A stretch of DNA of 64,000 nucleotides from Paulinella micropora. Taxonomy: Eukaryota; Cercozoa; Imbricatea; Euglyphida; Paulinellidae. The stretch covers positions 62,001-126,000 of the forward strand of contig WBZZ01003655.1 in NCBI GenBank assembly GCA_019918135.1. Direction: 5' to 3'. A model generated the notes under the pieces. That model did not search any database, was not told the DNA's origin, and worked only from the letters and a program-made list of their open reading frames with translations. The translations under genes and the position numbers were made by a program. Shown piece by piece: positions 46,601 through 54,521 of this stretch; the stretch's first letter is position 1, and every line of letters starts with the position of its first letter.

Positions 46601-46897
46601 TGCCCCCTGGAAGAAGCACGCGCTAACCCGCCAACGGGAGGGGGTGGCAGCTACTGCGTCTACGCGCTGCTGGCGGGGCTAAGACCGACACGCAAGCAGA
46701 CCTTGGCCCTCTTGTGGCAGCGGGGCAAGCACTGCAGGTACGCTTTCTTGGTCGAGCGCAACGGAGAACTGCGCGCGCACGGCACGTACAAAGTATTGTC
46801 GTCCGCCTTTACGCTCGTCTGCGCGGCACCCGTGAGCCTGTCAGGCGGCCGCGAGGGGTTGGGCTTGTTTGTTTTTCGACGGAAAGAACACAACTAG
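43619..46897 (+). CDS. Giant kinase-like protein
   Basis: 1092 residues from the first ATG (43619). A kinase-like region spans about residues 420-720: a Lys-containing VAKKLPLG, an acidic loop (CDSDEEDDDAARAEEKLRRQ), YVILSDYVGGSLMYYL (hinge-like), a catalytic loop LCTFDLKPDNFTF (HRDLKPEN-like with the His replaced by Thr) and FWAIDFDEE in place of DFG. Asp and Asn of the loop and the DFD Asp are kept, so activity is possible but atypical. The N-terminal part (CKSC..., ERPETFWLWTDWAG) may be a second degenerate kinase-like fold. The C-terminal ~250 residues are unrecognised (GGGSYCVYALLAGLRP). A G-run lies about 60 bp upstream. Confidence 0.65.
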   Translation: MPQHERAARGFAALNYVLQDAGLLCKSCGIPAQPVRHEPAWNRLHERRWYVEWKDHCCVVSAGRVVEGSQTQPALAATSVPVVAIQSVSAEAWKRFCASNLGSDAAGQYAQYTLTIQDAKFAFVRLTPGSGGIGNLEERASLVVLEAALYQYLHLVTGCTSAVRGILLERPETFWLWTDWAGAPLARTAPTPRQPELDSFIHSLALGTGHLLLLRMNHESLCWHEQQQRYLLSHAGVAHAKELLVATRGTRGEDMVTERGARVFNLLVLFDLLAQQDTAYRHAGGPALARQLCIWAQDPVRQLARSWWEKLEPVTTPLRKCFDNCLREALASLEVRIPVPLQIQPGVHDDDSACQTVPPDVMSAPGLAGPLQLSEQLLPGLRVIGQAAWTPLGPAADLRVGCYDEAKRGVLSSANSSAGLFWRRGTEPPEAGVFLWPEGAPVCLVQSEEWYTYAKENGKSLTKDIRRFNFANPNSTSPAAARARTSLGLDLVAKKLPLGKEHADYCDSDEEDDDAARAEEKLRRQNRQQEAVAQVLYQRYLYAAGGVAPPVRAILYCYDESSGKRDPGVAPWRDGGSPGDFYVILSDYVGGSLMYYLNQAPGLQDGAREWREAELCDFLSRFFHSLRQLCTFDLKPDNFTFDRKRRRFWAIDFDEEQTCNLATASTYPSSILRLSNALTLFLCFYALGSERLAGGWGLRPSHSWGLAAYRELRLCGEEAGALAWDDLSKAPSQLPEPVRQLGRLWHYVLHVEFTPSKVDKNGSSTEGRYESPLRCPFFYLYIQNIKFRHVPPSLRGLFFERLPSPSTAYKIVELLPLRLRKGTVSSSPLTEQLVTLFVCWACLLLTEVVLRSPRGPRRADSSVAYIQQRPLEPTAPAGKAARAPYELPALGLIPAPPPPPPRALAVREEGDSVPLLALPRHDASSLAQSEALLHWYHRVLGHAAPPGAPQPYLFAILDYYLQQEKKKLKFVTAEGAESAQARQYIRRAARLAGFCPLEEARANPPTGGGGSYCVYALLAGLRPTRKQTLALLWQRGKHCRYAFLVERNGELRAHGTYKVLSSAFTLVCAAPVSLSGGREGLGLFVFRRKEHN

Positions 46898-46917
46898 CTG
46901 CGCAAGGAAAAGAGGGT

Positions 46918-46943
46918 GGGGGGGGGGGCGCCCCCCCCCCCCC
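46918..46943. promoter_or_regulatory. G-run/GCGC/C-run hairpin
   Basis: About eleven G, CG, then about thirteen C, 105 bp upstream of the PARP ATG at 47048. A second C-run lies at 46961-46974. Confidence 0.5.
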
Positions 46944-47047
46944 TTCCCCTCTCTACACTCCCCCCCCCCCCCCCCAACAACCTTCCCGCCGCCCTTCTCC
47001 CCTTCCTCTTGTCACATCACTGATTAAAACTATTACCACCTATAGTT

Positions 47048-48412
47048 ATGCTTTCTGGGACTAAGAGAGCTTTTGAGGCAACCATTAGCAGTAGTCCAGC
47101 CCCGCCGTGGCCCACAGGCCACGGCGGGGCATGTTACTTGGATGCAGAGCTTAATAAGATTGACAGCAAGGTTCTGGCCTGTACAAGAGTAGTCAGGATA
47201 GAGCACGAGCAGGGCTGGCCTGTTTCTGTTAGACTTTCCTGTGCCAATGGTCACGACTCGTACAGGCTCTGGGTCCCCGAGCTGACGATAGTGCTTTGCC
47301 TGCAGAACGTGGGCCCTGTGCTAAACTTTTACTTTACACCGAACCCCGAGGCGCAGGAAGACAACGACAAGCAAGCGGGGCTGTTAATTATCAACAAGTT
47401 TGTGTCGTGGTGGAAGCCTCCCGACGGAAGGCTGTTGCAGTATAAGCTGCAAGGCAAGCTCGAAAGCCTTGCGCAGATTGTGGATTTTTGGTTCAAGAAC
47501 TCCGTCTACTTTGGCCAGCAAATGCAGGCCAGGCGTGAAAGGCTGCTTGCTGCTGCGGCGGAGGGGCGGACGCTGGCCGCTCATTGGGCAGTGCGCTTGG
47601 AAAACCTAGGCTCGAGCTTCTTTCCCGATCAGATCAGTCAATCAATCGAGAAGGCCTTTGCGCAGTACCTCAGAAATCCAGAACGTTGTCCACGGATGCA
47701 GTTTGAGCACGGCACAATACGTGAGAGATATGAAATCGACTTCCCCCAGATGGAGGTGTGCAGGTTAGCGACGAGGAAGAAGCTCAAGACGAGGCGTCTC
47801 GTGTTAGAGCATGTACCTCCCACAGCAAAGGACTCTCCCTATTTGCGACAGGCTGCCTCGGCGGGCCCCGACGAGGAGACAAAGGAACAGATGATCCGCG
47901 CCGTGTTTGAAAGCACCATGAGCCCTGGCTCCGTAGTAGTGTCGGTTCAGAGGCTGGCACACCCCAGCTTGGAGGCGTTGTTTAGCGCCACCAGGACGCT
48001 GATGGAAGAGCAAGAGCCGGTCCGAGAAATAGTAGTCTTTCACGGGACGCGCGACATATACGTTGAGTCCATTGTTACCAACGGGCTGGCCACGAGATTC
48101 TGCGCCCGCCAGAAACTGGGCTGGGGCGTTTATTTCGCGCCCCGGGCGCGCACGGCACACAACTATACCGCCCCCGATCGCAATGGCTGCCACACCATGC
48201 TCGCCTGCCGCCTGCTCGTGGGGCAGTGCGTAGTTAGGCCCAGCAAACATCAAGGCGCCGTATTTCTGCCTGGCAGCCGTAGCCGGACCTACCAAACCTA
48301 TGTAGATGCAACAGAAAACCCCAACACCTACGTGTCCACCCAGGACCACCAAGCGATTCCTACGCATGTAATCCGCTACCGGCTCTTGGACCTGGGGCCC
48401 GAGCTCTTTTAA
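47048..48412 (+). CDS. WWE-PARP ADP-ribosyltransferase
   Basis: 454 residues. Residues about 178-252 look like a WWE domain (FPDQISQSIEKAFAQYL, then YEIDFPQMEVCRLATRKKLK and TRRL), which in host proteins binds ADP-ribose chains. About 275-452 is a PARP catalytic domain: VVFHGTRD (HGT, His at 332), LGWGVYFAPRARTAHNY at 357-373 (the GxGxYF...Y block), and a C-terminal STQDHQAIPTHVIRY like the QAYPEYLI end of PARP10/14/15. The third triad Glu of poly-ADP-ribosylating PARPs is not obvious, so mono-ADP-ribosylation is more likely. WWE-PARP is the layout of antiviral PARP11/12/14. Codons 18-28 contain a perfect 12 bp inverted repeat (47100-47127). Confidence 0.85.
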   Translation: MLSGTKRAFEATISSSPAPPWPTGHGGACYLDAELNKIDSKVLACTRVVRIEHEQGWPVSVRLSCANGHDSYRLWVPELTIVLCLQNVGPVLNFYFTPNPEAQEDNDKQAGLLIINKFVSWWKPPDGRLLQYKLQGKLESLAQIVDFWFKNSVYFGQQMQARRERLLAAAAEGRTLAAHWAVRLENLGSSFFPDQISQSIEKAFAQYLRNPERCPRMQFEHGTIRERYEIDFPQMEVCRLATRKKLKTRRLVLEHVPPTAKDSPYLRQAASAGPDEETKEQMIRAVFESTMSPGSVVVSVQRLAHPSLEALFSATRTLMEEQEPVREIVVFHGTRDIYVESIVTNGLATRFCARQKLGWGVYFAPRARTAHNYTAPDRNGCHTMLACRLLVGQCVVRPSKHQGAVFLPGSRSRTYQTYVDATENPNTYVSTQDHQAIPTHVIRYRLLDLGPELF

Positions 48413-48606
48413 ACCCAGCCCCTGCCCGGCGACATGACGACGGAAAAGGGCACAGCCCCCCCCCTGGGAATAAGAGGGGCTAAGACAATTCGTACTCTTC
48501 CCCCCCCCCTCCCCCCATGATCCATATGTAAAGGAAACAAACGTTTTGTAGACAGTCACGTTGACCTTACTAGCAGGATCTGTGCTGGACGACACAGCAG
48601 GAACAA

Positions 48607-48978
48607 ATGGACGGTGCTGTAGCCTCAGTTATCGAAGCGCTAATCGCAGAACAAACAGACGAGGGTAAAAAGGACTTTCTTCGACAGTGGTTTCAGAGGT
48701 GTAAAGAACAATACCCATGTCTGAACCAGGCTAAAGTCAATGATTTGCTTTCGCACGATATTCTAGAGCTCAACAAGAAAGTAACAGAAGAGCGCGAGAT
48801 AGGAGAGACTTTGAGCCAAGAAGCAGACGAAGCCGTGAAGAAATACAAAGAGTCAGTGGTTCATCTCACGGCCGCCGTCGATCACAAGTCGAGGTCAATT
48901 CTGCTATCATACCTGCGGAGTACATTATTTCCACATTGTGGTATCTGTGGCAAGCAAAAGAAGAGAAAACACAGATAA
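48607..48978 (+). CDS. Small coiled-coil protein with CxxC tail
   Basis: 123 residues with no recognised family. The middle is helical and charged (ELNKKVTEEREIGETLSQEA, DEAVKKYKESVVHL), consistent with a coiled coil. The C-terminus CGICGKQKKRKHR has a Cys pair and a basic nuclear-type signal. It resembles the small CGRCGKRKK protein at 59732 in that end motif. A C-run lies at about 48501-48516 upstream and a TTATTAAAAA box at 49096 downstream. Confidence 0.6.
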   Translation: MDGAVASVIEALIAEQTDEGKKDFLRQWFQRCKEQYPCLNQAKVNDLLSHDILELNKKVTEEREIGETLSQEADEAVKKYKESVVHLTAAVDHKSRSILLSYLRSTLFPHCGICGKQKKRKHR

Positions 48979-49277
48979 AGATACAGCCCGCCTCTCCCGT
49001 ACCAAAAACAGATCGTAAGTGCTGGAAAAAGCATGTAGCAAAACAAAAAAATCTTGGCGCGCTTTTTTTCCCCGCGAGCCCAAAATGTATGAATTTTTTG
49101 TTATTAAAAAGCCTATGTTAGAACCCTGGCCGGCACCGTCTGTGCTTCTGCTCGCGCGCCAAGAACGTGCGAAAAAGAATACGCTAAATTAAAGCTCGAC
49201 TGTCTTAGAGGTTTAATTAAAATCCAGCGTTTTTTTTGTCTTGCGCTTTTTGTGGCGCCCCCCCCCCTTTCCCTCTC

Positions 49278-49739
49278 CTACTCTGCTTCCGTGTGCTCGC
49301 TTTGCATTAGTTCCCTCGCAAACCGTTTCCAGTCTAGTCCAAGCTCGGTCAAAAGAACGCGAAACATCGTAGGCCAGAGAAAGTCAAGCAGGCTCTCGTT
49401 TGCATTCTTGCTGTTTTTGTTGTTGTTGCTGTTGTTGTATGCATGGGCGTAGAAGGCGCACAGAATCAAACTCTCAAGCCCGCCCAGCTCCTCTAGTGCA
49501 TCCTGGGCTGCAGCGAGGGCCGCGCAGCGGTTTTCGCTCCGCCGGATGTAGTGATGAAGCTTGCAAAAGATAGAGTGCACCCTAGTAATAAGCTTGTCCC
49601 CGCTCCGCTTGGCTTCGGCTCGATCGTCGCGCTTCGTGGCTGCAATAAAATTATCCTCTGCCTCTTCGAGCAGCTTCTCCCAGCGCAGAAGGCTTTCAGT
49701 ACTAAAGACACCCGAGCCAGCCACCCGAGTGCTAGCCAT
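49278..49739 (-). CDS. Unknown small helical protein
   Basis: 153 residues from the ATG at 49739. It is mostly helical: LLRWEKLLEEAEDNFIAATK, LITRVHSIFCKLHHYIRRSE, AALAAAQDALEELGGL, with an Asn/Lys-rich loop (NNSNNNKNSKNAN) encoded by a GTT-type trinucleotide run, and a final LGLDWKRFARELMQ. No domain recognised. The gene is convergent with 48607. TTTAATTAAAA at 49210 is its 3' box. G/C hairpins lie upstream at 49894-49913 and 49930-49950. Confidence 0.6.
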   Translation of the reverse strand: MASTRVAGSGVFSTESLLRWEKLLEEAEDNFIAATKRDDRAEAKRSGDKLITRVHSIFCKLHHYIRRSENRCAALAAAQDALEELGGLESLILCAFYAHAYNNSNNNKNSKNANESLLDFLWPTMFRVLLTELGLDWKRFARELMQSEHTEAE

Positions 49740-49893
49740 GTCTAGACACACAACAATAGCACACCAAACAAGAGAGATAACTGGCTAATAGCATATTGGC
49801 GTGGTCGACACTGCTTTGTCAGATAGCGCTGGCCATGCCTTGCATTTTCTGTGTTACGACAAGCCGCCGCTCTAGACAGGCGCGCTTGTGTGA

Positions 49894-49950
49894 GGGGGGG
49901 GCACCCCCCCCCCTCCTTCGGCCACAGAAGGGGGGGGGTGCCCCCCCCCC
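49894..49950. promoter_or_regulatory. Double G-run/C-run hairpin
   Basis: Two successive hairpins (G8-CAC8 and G9-TGC10) separated by CTCCTTCGGCCACAGAAG, upstream of the minus-strand gene at 49739 and of the decayed fragment at 50040. Confidence 0.5.
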
Positions 49951-50039
49951 TCCGGCCCTTTTTTTTCTAATAGAAACATAAATTGGTACGTTTTTTGACG
50001 CGCTCTTCCCTCCCTTGCTTCCTTCTCCCGCACTTAGGT

Positions 50040-50245
50040 TATTCGGCGAATCCTGTCACAACCCCCTCTCGAAGTCCTTGCGGCAAGCCTCGTCTTCGAC
50101 ACCTGCGACAGCATGACAGACGAGGCCTTGGACAGGTCCGTTCTTCAGGCCAGCGTGGGCGAAACTTACGCTACCCGCCGGGGCCCCGCGTGGCAGGACT
50201 CCGACGACGCCCCCGCGCGTGCCGAAGAGGGGGGAGGGGCTTAGA
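50040..50245 (+). pseudogene. Fragment of the primase gene linker
   Basis: In one frame: LEVLAASLVFDTCDSMTDEA, then LQASVGETYATRRGPAWQDS and DDAPAR. This matches the primase at about 21765-21915 (HELVARNLAFYSAQDMNDAE, LASVGETDATRAGPAWHDDD, APAR). Only this stretch of about 65 residues is present, so a partial copy of the primase gene was left here. Notably the copy stops where the palindromic element is inserted in the primase. Confidence 0.75.
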
Positions 50246-50395
50246 GCCGTCCGAGCCTTCTCCGCGCCTACCCGGGATTTGCCAGGAGAAGGCGCTTCTA
50301 CTCCCCACCCAGCCCCAACCGAGAGCAAGACCTAGTCTTGAGCGCACAACCCCCCTCCGCCCTCCGCGACTCAGCAAATTAGCGAGGTGGACGGC

Positions 50396-51090
50396 CTAGG
50401 GGTACTCCGCAGCACTCGGGCCTGAGCTTCCTCTGGCCCCAATCTGTCTAAAATACACAGGCTTCACGTTGCCCAGCACGAGCAACTTGCTTCTGTCACA
50501 AAAGATCGTGTCCGCTGGCGCCCAGTTAGCAAGCATGGTTTTCATAGCCGCCAGTGCTGTCGACAAACGCGATCCAATAGTTCGGGGCACTGTCCAGGGC
50601 TCGCCCGTTCCCGTTCGAGGGCGCCGAGGATTCCTCCTTGATATTGAGGCAGCCGTAGACTTCAGGCGCCAGCCCCTGTTTTTGGAGGTGGTCTTGTAGT
50701 TGTAAGCTGTTGATCAAGTCTGCGACCAACGGCGCCGCCTCGCCTTTGGTCTGCAGTTTCTGCAGACACAAACCCCCTGCCGGTCCCGACGGACAAGGCG
50801 AGGCGATCAGGCCAGACCTTCTTCATTGCCGCAGCCAGCTCAGTGTTTCGGAGCGCAAGAAGCCTGTAGGCTAGGCCGGAATCGTCCTCGCGCGATTTGT
50901 GCTCTTCCACTTGCAAGGGAGTCCACCCTTCGAGCAGGGGTTCTACTGCTTCGGCCTCTCTTTGGTGCTGCCGGCATAATCTCTTTAGCAGGCCGATCAG
51001 CTGCACGACGTGCCCGCGCTCAGCCTGCACTCTAGCCCGCTTGGTCGGTGGGTCAATGGCTCGTGCGCAAATCTTCGCGGGGGGGGGGTG
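50396..51090 (-). pseudogene. Decayed relative of the 32784 gene
   Basis: On the minus strand the start region reads IDPPTKRARVQAERGHVVQL, matching MDPRPPKRAKTHAERGHVLQ of the intact gene but with ATT in place of the start ATG. The coding sequence then passes through at least two frame changes (VCLQKLQTKGEAAPLVADLI, LINSLQLQDHLQKQGLAPEV, then DTIFCDRSKLLVLGNVKPVY). It is a pseudogene unless an upstream ATG (51144) and corrections restore it. Confidence 0.6.
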
Positions 51091-51144
51091 TGTGGAGAGG
51101 AGTGCGCCGACAAAGAAATTAAAGAACTTTAATTTCTGTTTCAA

Positions 51145-51550
51145 TCATACTATTAGAAGCCCAGACATAAAAAGGTCCTTCTTCTTCCTCGCCAGAGGGA
51201 AAAAGACATTGAATGCTCCAAAAATTTCATCTCACTGTATTAAATGGAGAGTTTACCAAGTGAAAGCTTTTAATGTTTCTTATTAAGAAACTCACCCCGC
51301 CCCCTCCCCTCTTCTCTCTCCCTTTTTTTTGTATTTTTAGCTTTGCGGTTTGCGCACGAGCCAAAGACTCTTCATCTGCTTTGCCGTCCAGCGAGATCTT
51401 TCTTACGCGCGCCTACACACGCACCCATATGGAGATAAGGCATGGAAGGGGGGTGTCAGAAGATCGACACAGAAAGCGATACTAAGCTTCAAATACAAGT
51501 GAATATGAGCAAATAAAAATTACCTTAGTTATCCTTTTGGCGGCTGGTTC
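51145..51550. other. Intergenic, no gene seen
   Basis: A/T-richer sequence with CT runs (51295-51335) and an AATAAAAAT box near 51513 that would serve as the 3' signal of the minus-strand D5 gene. No supportable ORF. Confidence 0.5.
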
Positions 51551-53365
51551 TTATTCATTTGTATCTGAGGTGTATTCCTCCTTCGTACGAATGGTTTCCA
51601 GCCGAGGTCTCTTGCAAGAACCCTGCGCCCGTCGCTCCTCCCTTTCTCTTTTTTTTGCCTTTCTGTACTTCTTTTTTAGGGCACCCCAATTCCTGATGCC
51701 AGCAATCCGGCAGACTCGCCTGCGCTCTGCCTTGCGCTCCACCCTGCTATTTGCTTCTAGCATTTTTTTGGTCGCGCGCCTGATTTTCTCTGTGTTCTCT
51801 TGCGCCGCCAAGGCCCAAACCCTTTCTTGCCACTCCCTGACGCTAGGGCTCTCGCTGGGGCTCTCGTCTGGCTCTGGCTCCGAGCCGGCCTCCGTAGTGC
51901 CAAGCAGCCATTGGTCGAACTCGGCTTTGGGTACGATCCGCATGTTTACGATTCCGTACGACTTGCCCCGCCCAGCATCCTTGTGACCTTTGTCACCGCA
52001 ATTCACTTGCCAGCACAAACCGTCTCGACAGATTCCCGCGGGGTCACACACATGCCCTACCTGGGATTTGCTGTGCGGGCAAAAGCTGCAATAGTTAACG
52101 CGCCCATCCTTCTTGTACACGCCCCTACCGGCACCTAGGCCCGTGCGCGGCGGAAACACCTTGAACCCGTTTTGGCGCAGTGCGCTGTCGGGGATGTTGT
52201 CTGCTTTTGCACTAGATTGTTTCATCTCCTTTAAGTACCCCTCGTACGCAGAAATAAATTCTGCCCACGGCGTAAGCCGTCCTTGATCGGGAATCACTCC
52301 GTGCTCCTTCGACCCCTCGTGCAGGAACCGCGCCAACACGTTCATGCGGGATTCAACGTATTTCTGGTTTTGTCGAAGCTCTTCAGGTGCTATGTCCCGC
52401 CAGAAATCAGCACCCGGCTTCTCCTGTGCAGTCTTGCGGTAGCGCGCGATGCAACGGAGCAAGATGTAGGGCAGCTCATCTTTGGCAACACACTCCATGA
52501 GGTCGGATCGTATGTGATCAGGAGTCTGGAACCAAAGGAACAACGCAAGTCGTCGTTTCCATAGTCCTTGCTCGTCGTTGTAATTCAAAACACAACTTCC
52601 CGCCATAATGCAAGGTGTCGACCATCGACGGTCTGTCACAGCCGTCTTGTATTTGATAGGGACAGCCACGCCTTCGCCAGAGATGCAGCTCTGCATAATC
52701 GATTGATCTAATACACTTGCAAAATCTTGGGGCAGGTCCATACACATAACCAACTCTTTCTGGTATAAACCTTGCAAGCCAAATTTGTCCTCCATGTTCT
52801 TACTCATGAACCCCACTTTACCTTGTGGTTTGAGCAGGCTGATTATGTCCAACACTGTTCCCTTGCTTGTTCCAGCGTCTCCCACAATAAAGGGCATCAC
52901 CTGCCAGTTGTCGTACTCTCCCAGCTTGTACATTAGCCTTCCAACAAGCAGTTCGAAAACGTAGCACATTTCTTCGCTGAGTTGCAACTTCAGCATTTGG
53001 GACCAGAGCGGGGTAAGCCATTCGTCACCGTGGTTTGCAGCTTCTGCTAATTTTTTAAAATCTATTTCAAAGTCAAACCAATGGTCCGTAAACGGCGGCG
53101 CCTCTTTTCTCTCCTTGAAGTCATCCCAGCTACGATACTCCAGGGTCTTGACGTTGAACGAGCAATTTCGAAAGCTTATCCAGTCGCTACGAATGGACGA
53201 CGGGGTCATAAGCGGGAAAAGCGGGTGCCCTACGCGCTCCAGGTAGCGTTCCAACGTGTTATTGCTCGACACGGCGTTGCCAGTATAGTTAACCGATAGC
53301 TCCAGCACCTCTGCTGCGTAGGTTGACAGAGCCATAAAGCCTCTTTTTGTCCTCCACAGTGGGCA
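51551..53365 (-). CDS. D5-like SF3 helicase, helicase part (frameshifted)
   Basis: This carries the SF3 helicase core: a Walker A-like FIVGDAGTSKGTVLDII (about 52855-52890), Walker B-like ELVMCMDLPQD, and motif C in CIMAGSCVLNYND (sensor Asn), followed by RRLALFLWF. D5-type helicases unwind NCLDV DNA during replication. The C-terminal ~200 residues include a Cys/His cluster (YCSFCPHSKSQVGHVC, CRDGLCWQVNCGDKGH) and a basic coiled coil. This frame has no proper start; it continues the protein of 53289-54254, joined near AAAAAGAGG at about 53335. The AEP domain of poxvirus D5 is not seen, so priming may rely on the 20858 gene. Confidence 0.8.
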   Translation of the reverse strand, partial: CPLWRTKRGFMALSTYAAEVLELSVNYTGNAVSSNNTLERYLERVGHPLFPLMTPSSIRSDWISFRNCSFNVKTLEYRSWDDFKERKEAPPFTDHWFDFEIDFKKLAEAANHGDEWLTPLWSQMLKLQLSEEMCYVFELLVGRLMYKLGEYDNWQVMPFIVGDAGTSKGTVLDIISLLKPQGKVGFMSKNMEDKFGLQGLYQKELVMCMDLPQDFASVLDQSIMQSCISGEGVAVPIKYKTAVTDRRWSTPCIMAGSCVLNYNDEQGLWKRRLALFLWFQTPDHIRSDLMECVAKDELPYILLRCIARYRKTAQEKPGADFWRDIAPEELRQNQKYVESRMNVLARFLHEGSKEHGVIPDQGRLTPWAEFISAYEGYLKEMKQSSAKADNIPDSALRQNGFKVFPPRTGLGAGRGVYKKDGRVNYCSFCPHSKSQVGHVCDPAGICRDGLCWQVNCGDKGHKDAGRGKSYGIVNMRIVPKAEFDQWLLGTTEAGSEPEPDESPSESPSVREWQERVWALAAQENTEKIRRATKKMLEANSRVERKAERRRVCRIAGIRNWGALKKKYRKAKKREREERRAQGSCKRPRLETIRTKEEYTSDTNE

Positions 53366-54254
53366 AATAGCTACCACCATGGAACTCGACGTCGAGCCCC
53401 AGCGCCTCTTTTACGTGAGCCCGAACACTCGCCAACCTGGCTTCTGTAAAGACTTTCTCTCCGCCTCGGGGAAGCTTGCTTTCAACCAGAAGCTGATCAT
53501 TAAAAAAAACCCCGGTGTAAAGCTCCTGAGACTGCAAAAAGCTCATCACTTCCATCATGATTTTCAGTTCCTCTCGCTGGTAAATGTACGAGACAAAGGT
53601 AGTCAGTCTGTCGGGTTTGTCGCTCAGCGACTTCACCAAAGCCCACACTTCTGCAAAGGCGCCCGCGCGCTTCAGCTCCCTGCCCATGCTCTTGCACGCC
53701 TGTGACCAGTCGCGCATAAGCGGGCAATCAATTGCATAGTTGCGCAGCACGGGCTCTTGATTGATCACCGAGTCAAACTGCTTCTTGGCCCACGTTCTGT
53801 TGCTCGGCGTATCTTCTTTTCTGACCTGCTCCAACAACAGCTTTTGCATAGCCTCCTGCCCATCGTTGGCAAACCCGCGAAGCAGCGCCGGCACGGACGC
53901 CTGTTCTCTGTCTGCAAGCTGCGCCAAAATAGTCGCTGCTGCGGTGTTCATGGCAATAGATTCATAAAACGAGCCAGAGACAAGACGCATGATCCAGGGG
54001 GGCAAATTACAAACTGCGCCATTTCCATATGGCCTCCCTTTCTTGTCCGGTTTTCCGGGCATGTACTCGACAGGGTTTCGAATGAGTGAGCATGACTGCA
54101 GCAGTGCGTTCACAGGCAGCTCCCACTCATTCACGTCTTCTAGCGTAGAGATCTTCTTCAGTGTTTCCTTGTCCATGCGCTGGCCTAAGGTAAAGAGCGG
54201 CTTTTCCTCGTCGTAATCTCCATCCTTTTCTGTGCGTCTTTTCTGGTGCGGCAT
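53330..54254 (-). CDS. D5-like helicase, N-terminal part (frameshifted)
   Basis: ATG 54254 opens a frame of about 305 good residues (MPHQKRRTEKDGDYDEEKP onward), helical, with ERELKRAGAFAEVWALVK-like segments expected of a D5 N-terminal region. At GAGGACAAAAAGAGG (about 53330-53345) the natural continuation RGFMALSTYAAEVLELSVNY lies in the next frame. The remaining codons of this frame (to 53289) are noise. Together the two parts give a D5 protein of about 910 residues. The break is either a sequencing indel in the A-run, a programmed +1 shift or a true mutation. Confidence 0.7.
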
Positions 54255-54521
54255 GCGAGTAATGACTTCACCTTTCCTGCCGACCTGTCCGTTTCTGGAG
54301 CGTGCGACAAAAACCTAGCCAAATAGCAAAATGGATTAAAGTAAAGTGGTGTGAAGGCAGCTAGCAAGAAGAGCTTTAGGGGGGGGGGGAAGGGGAGGGG
54401 GGGAGGGAGGGGGGGGGGGGGGAGGGGGGGGGGGTGCGTCCCTTTCTTTTTTTCTCCCCTCCCCCCCCCCCGCGCCCGCAGCAGAAAAAAGAGCGGAGGA
54501 TACCAGACGAGGTTTCACCTC

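Noticed and set aside
51800..52138. Plus-strand ORFs opposite the D5 helicase (also 53379-54089)
   Set aside because: Shadows of the minus-strand helicase, which carries recognisable SF3 motifs.
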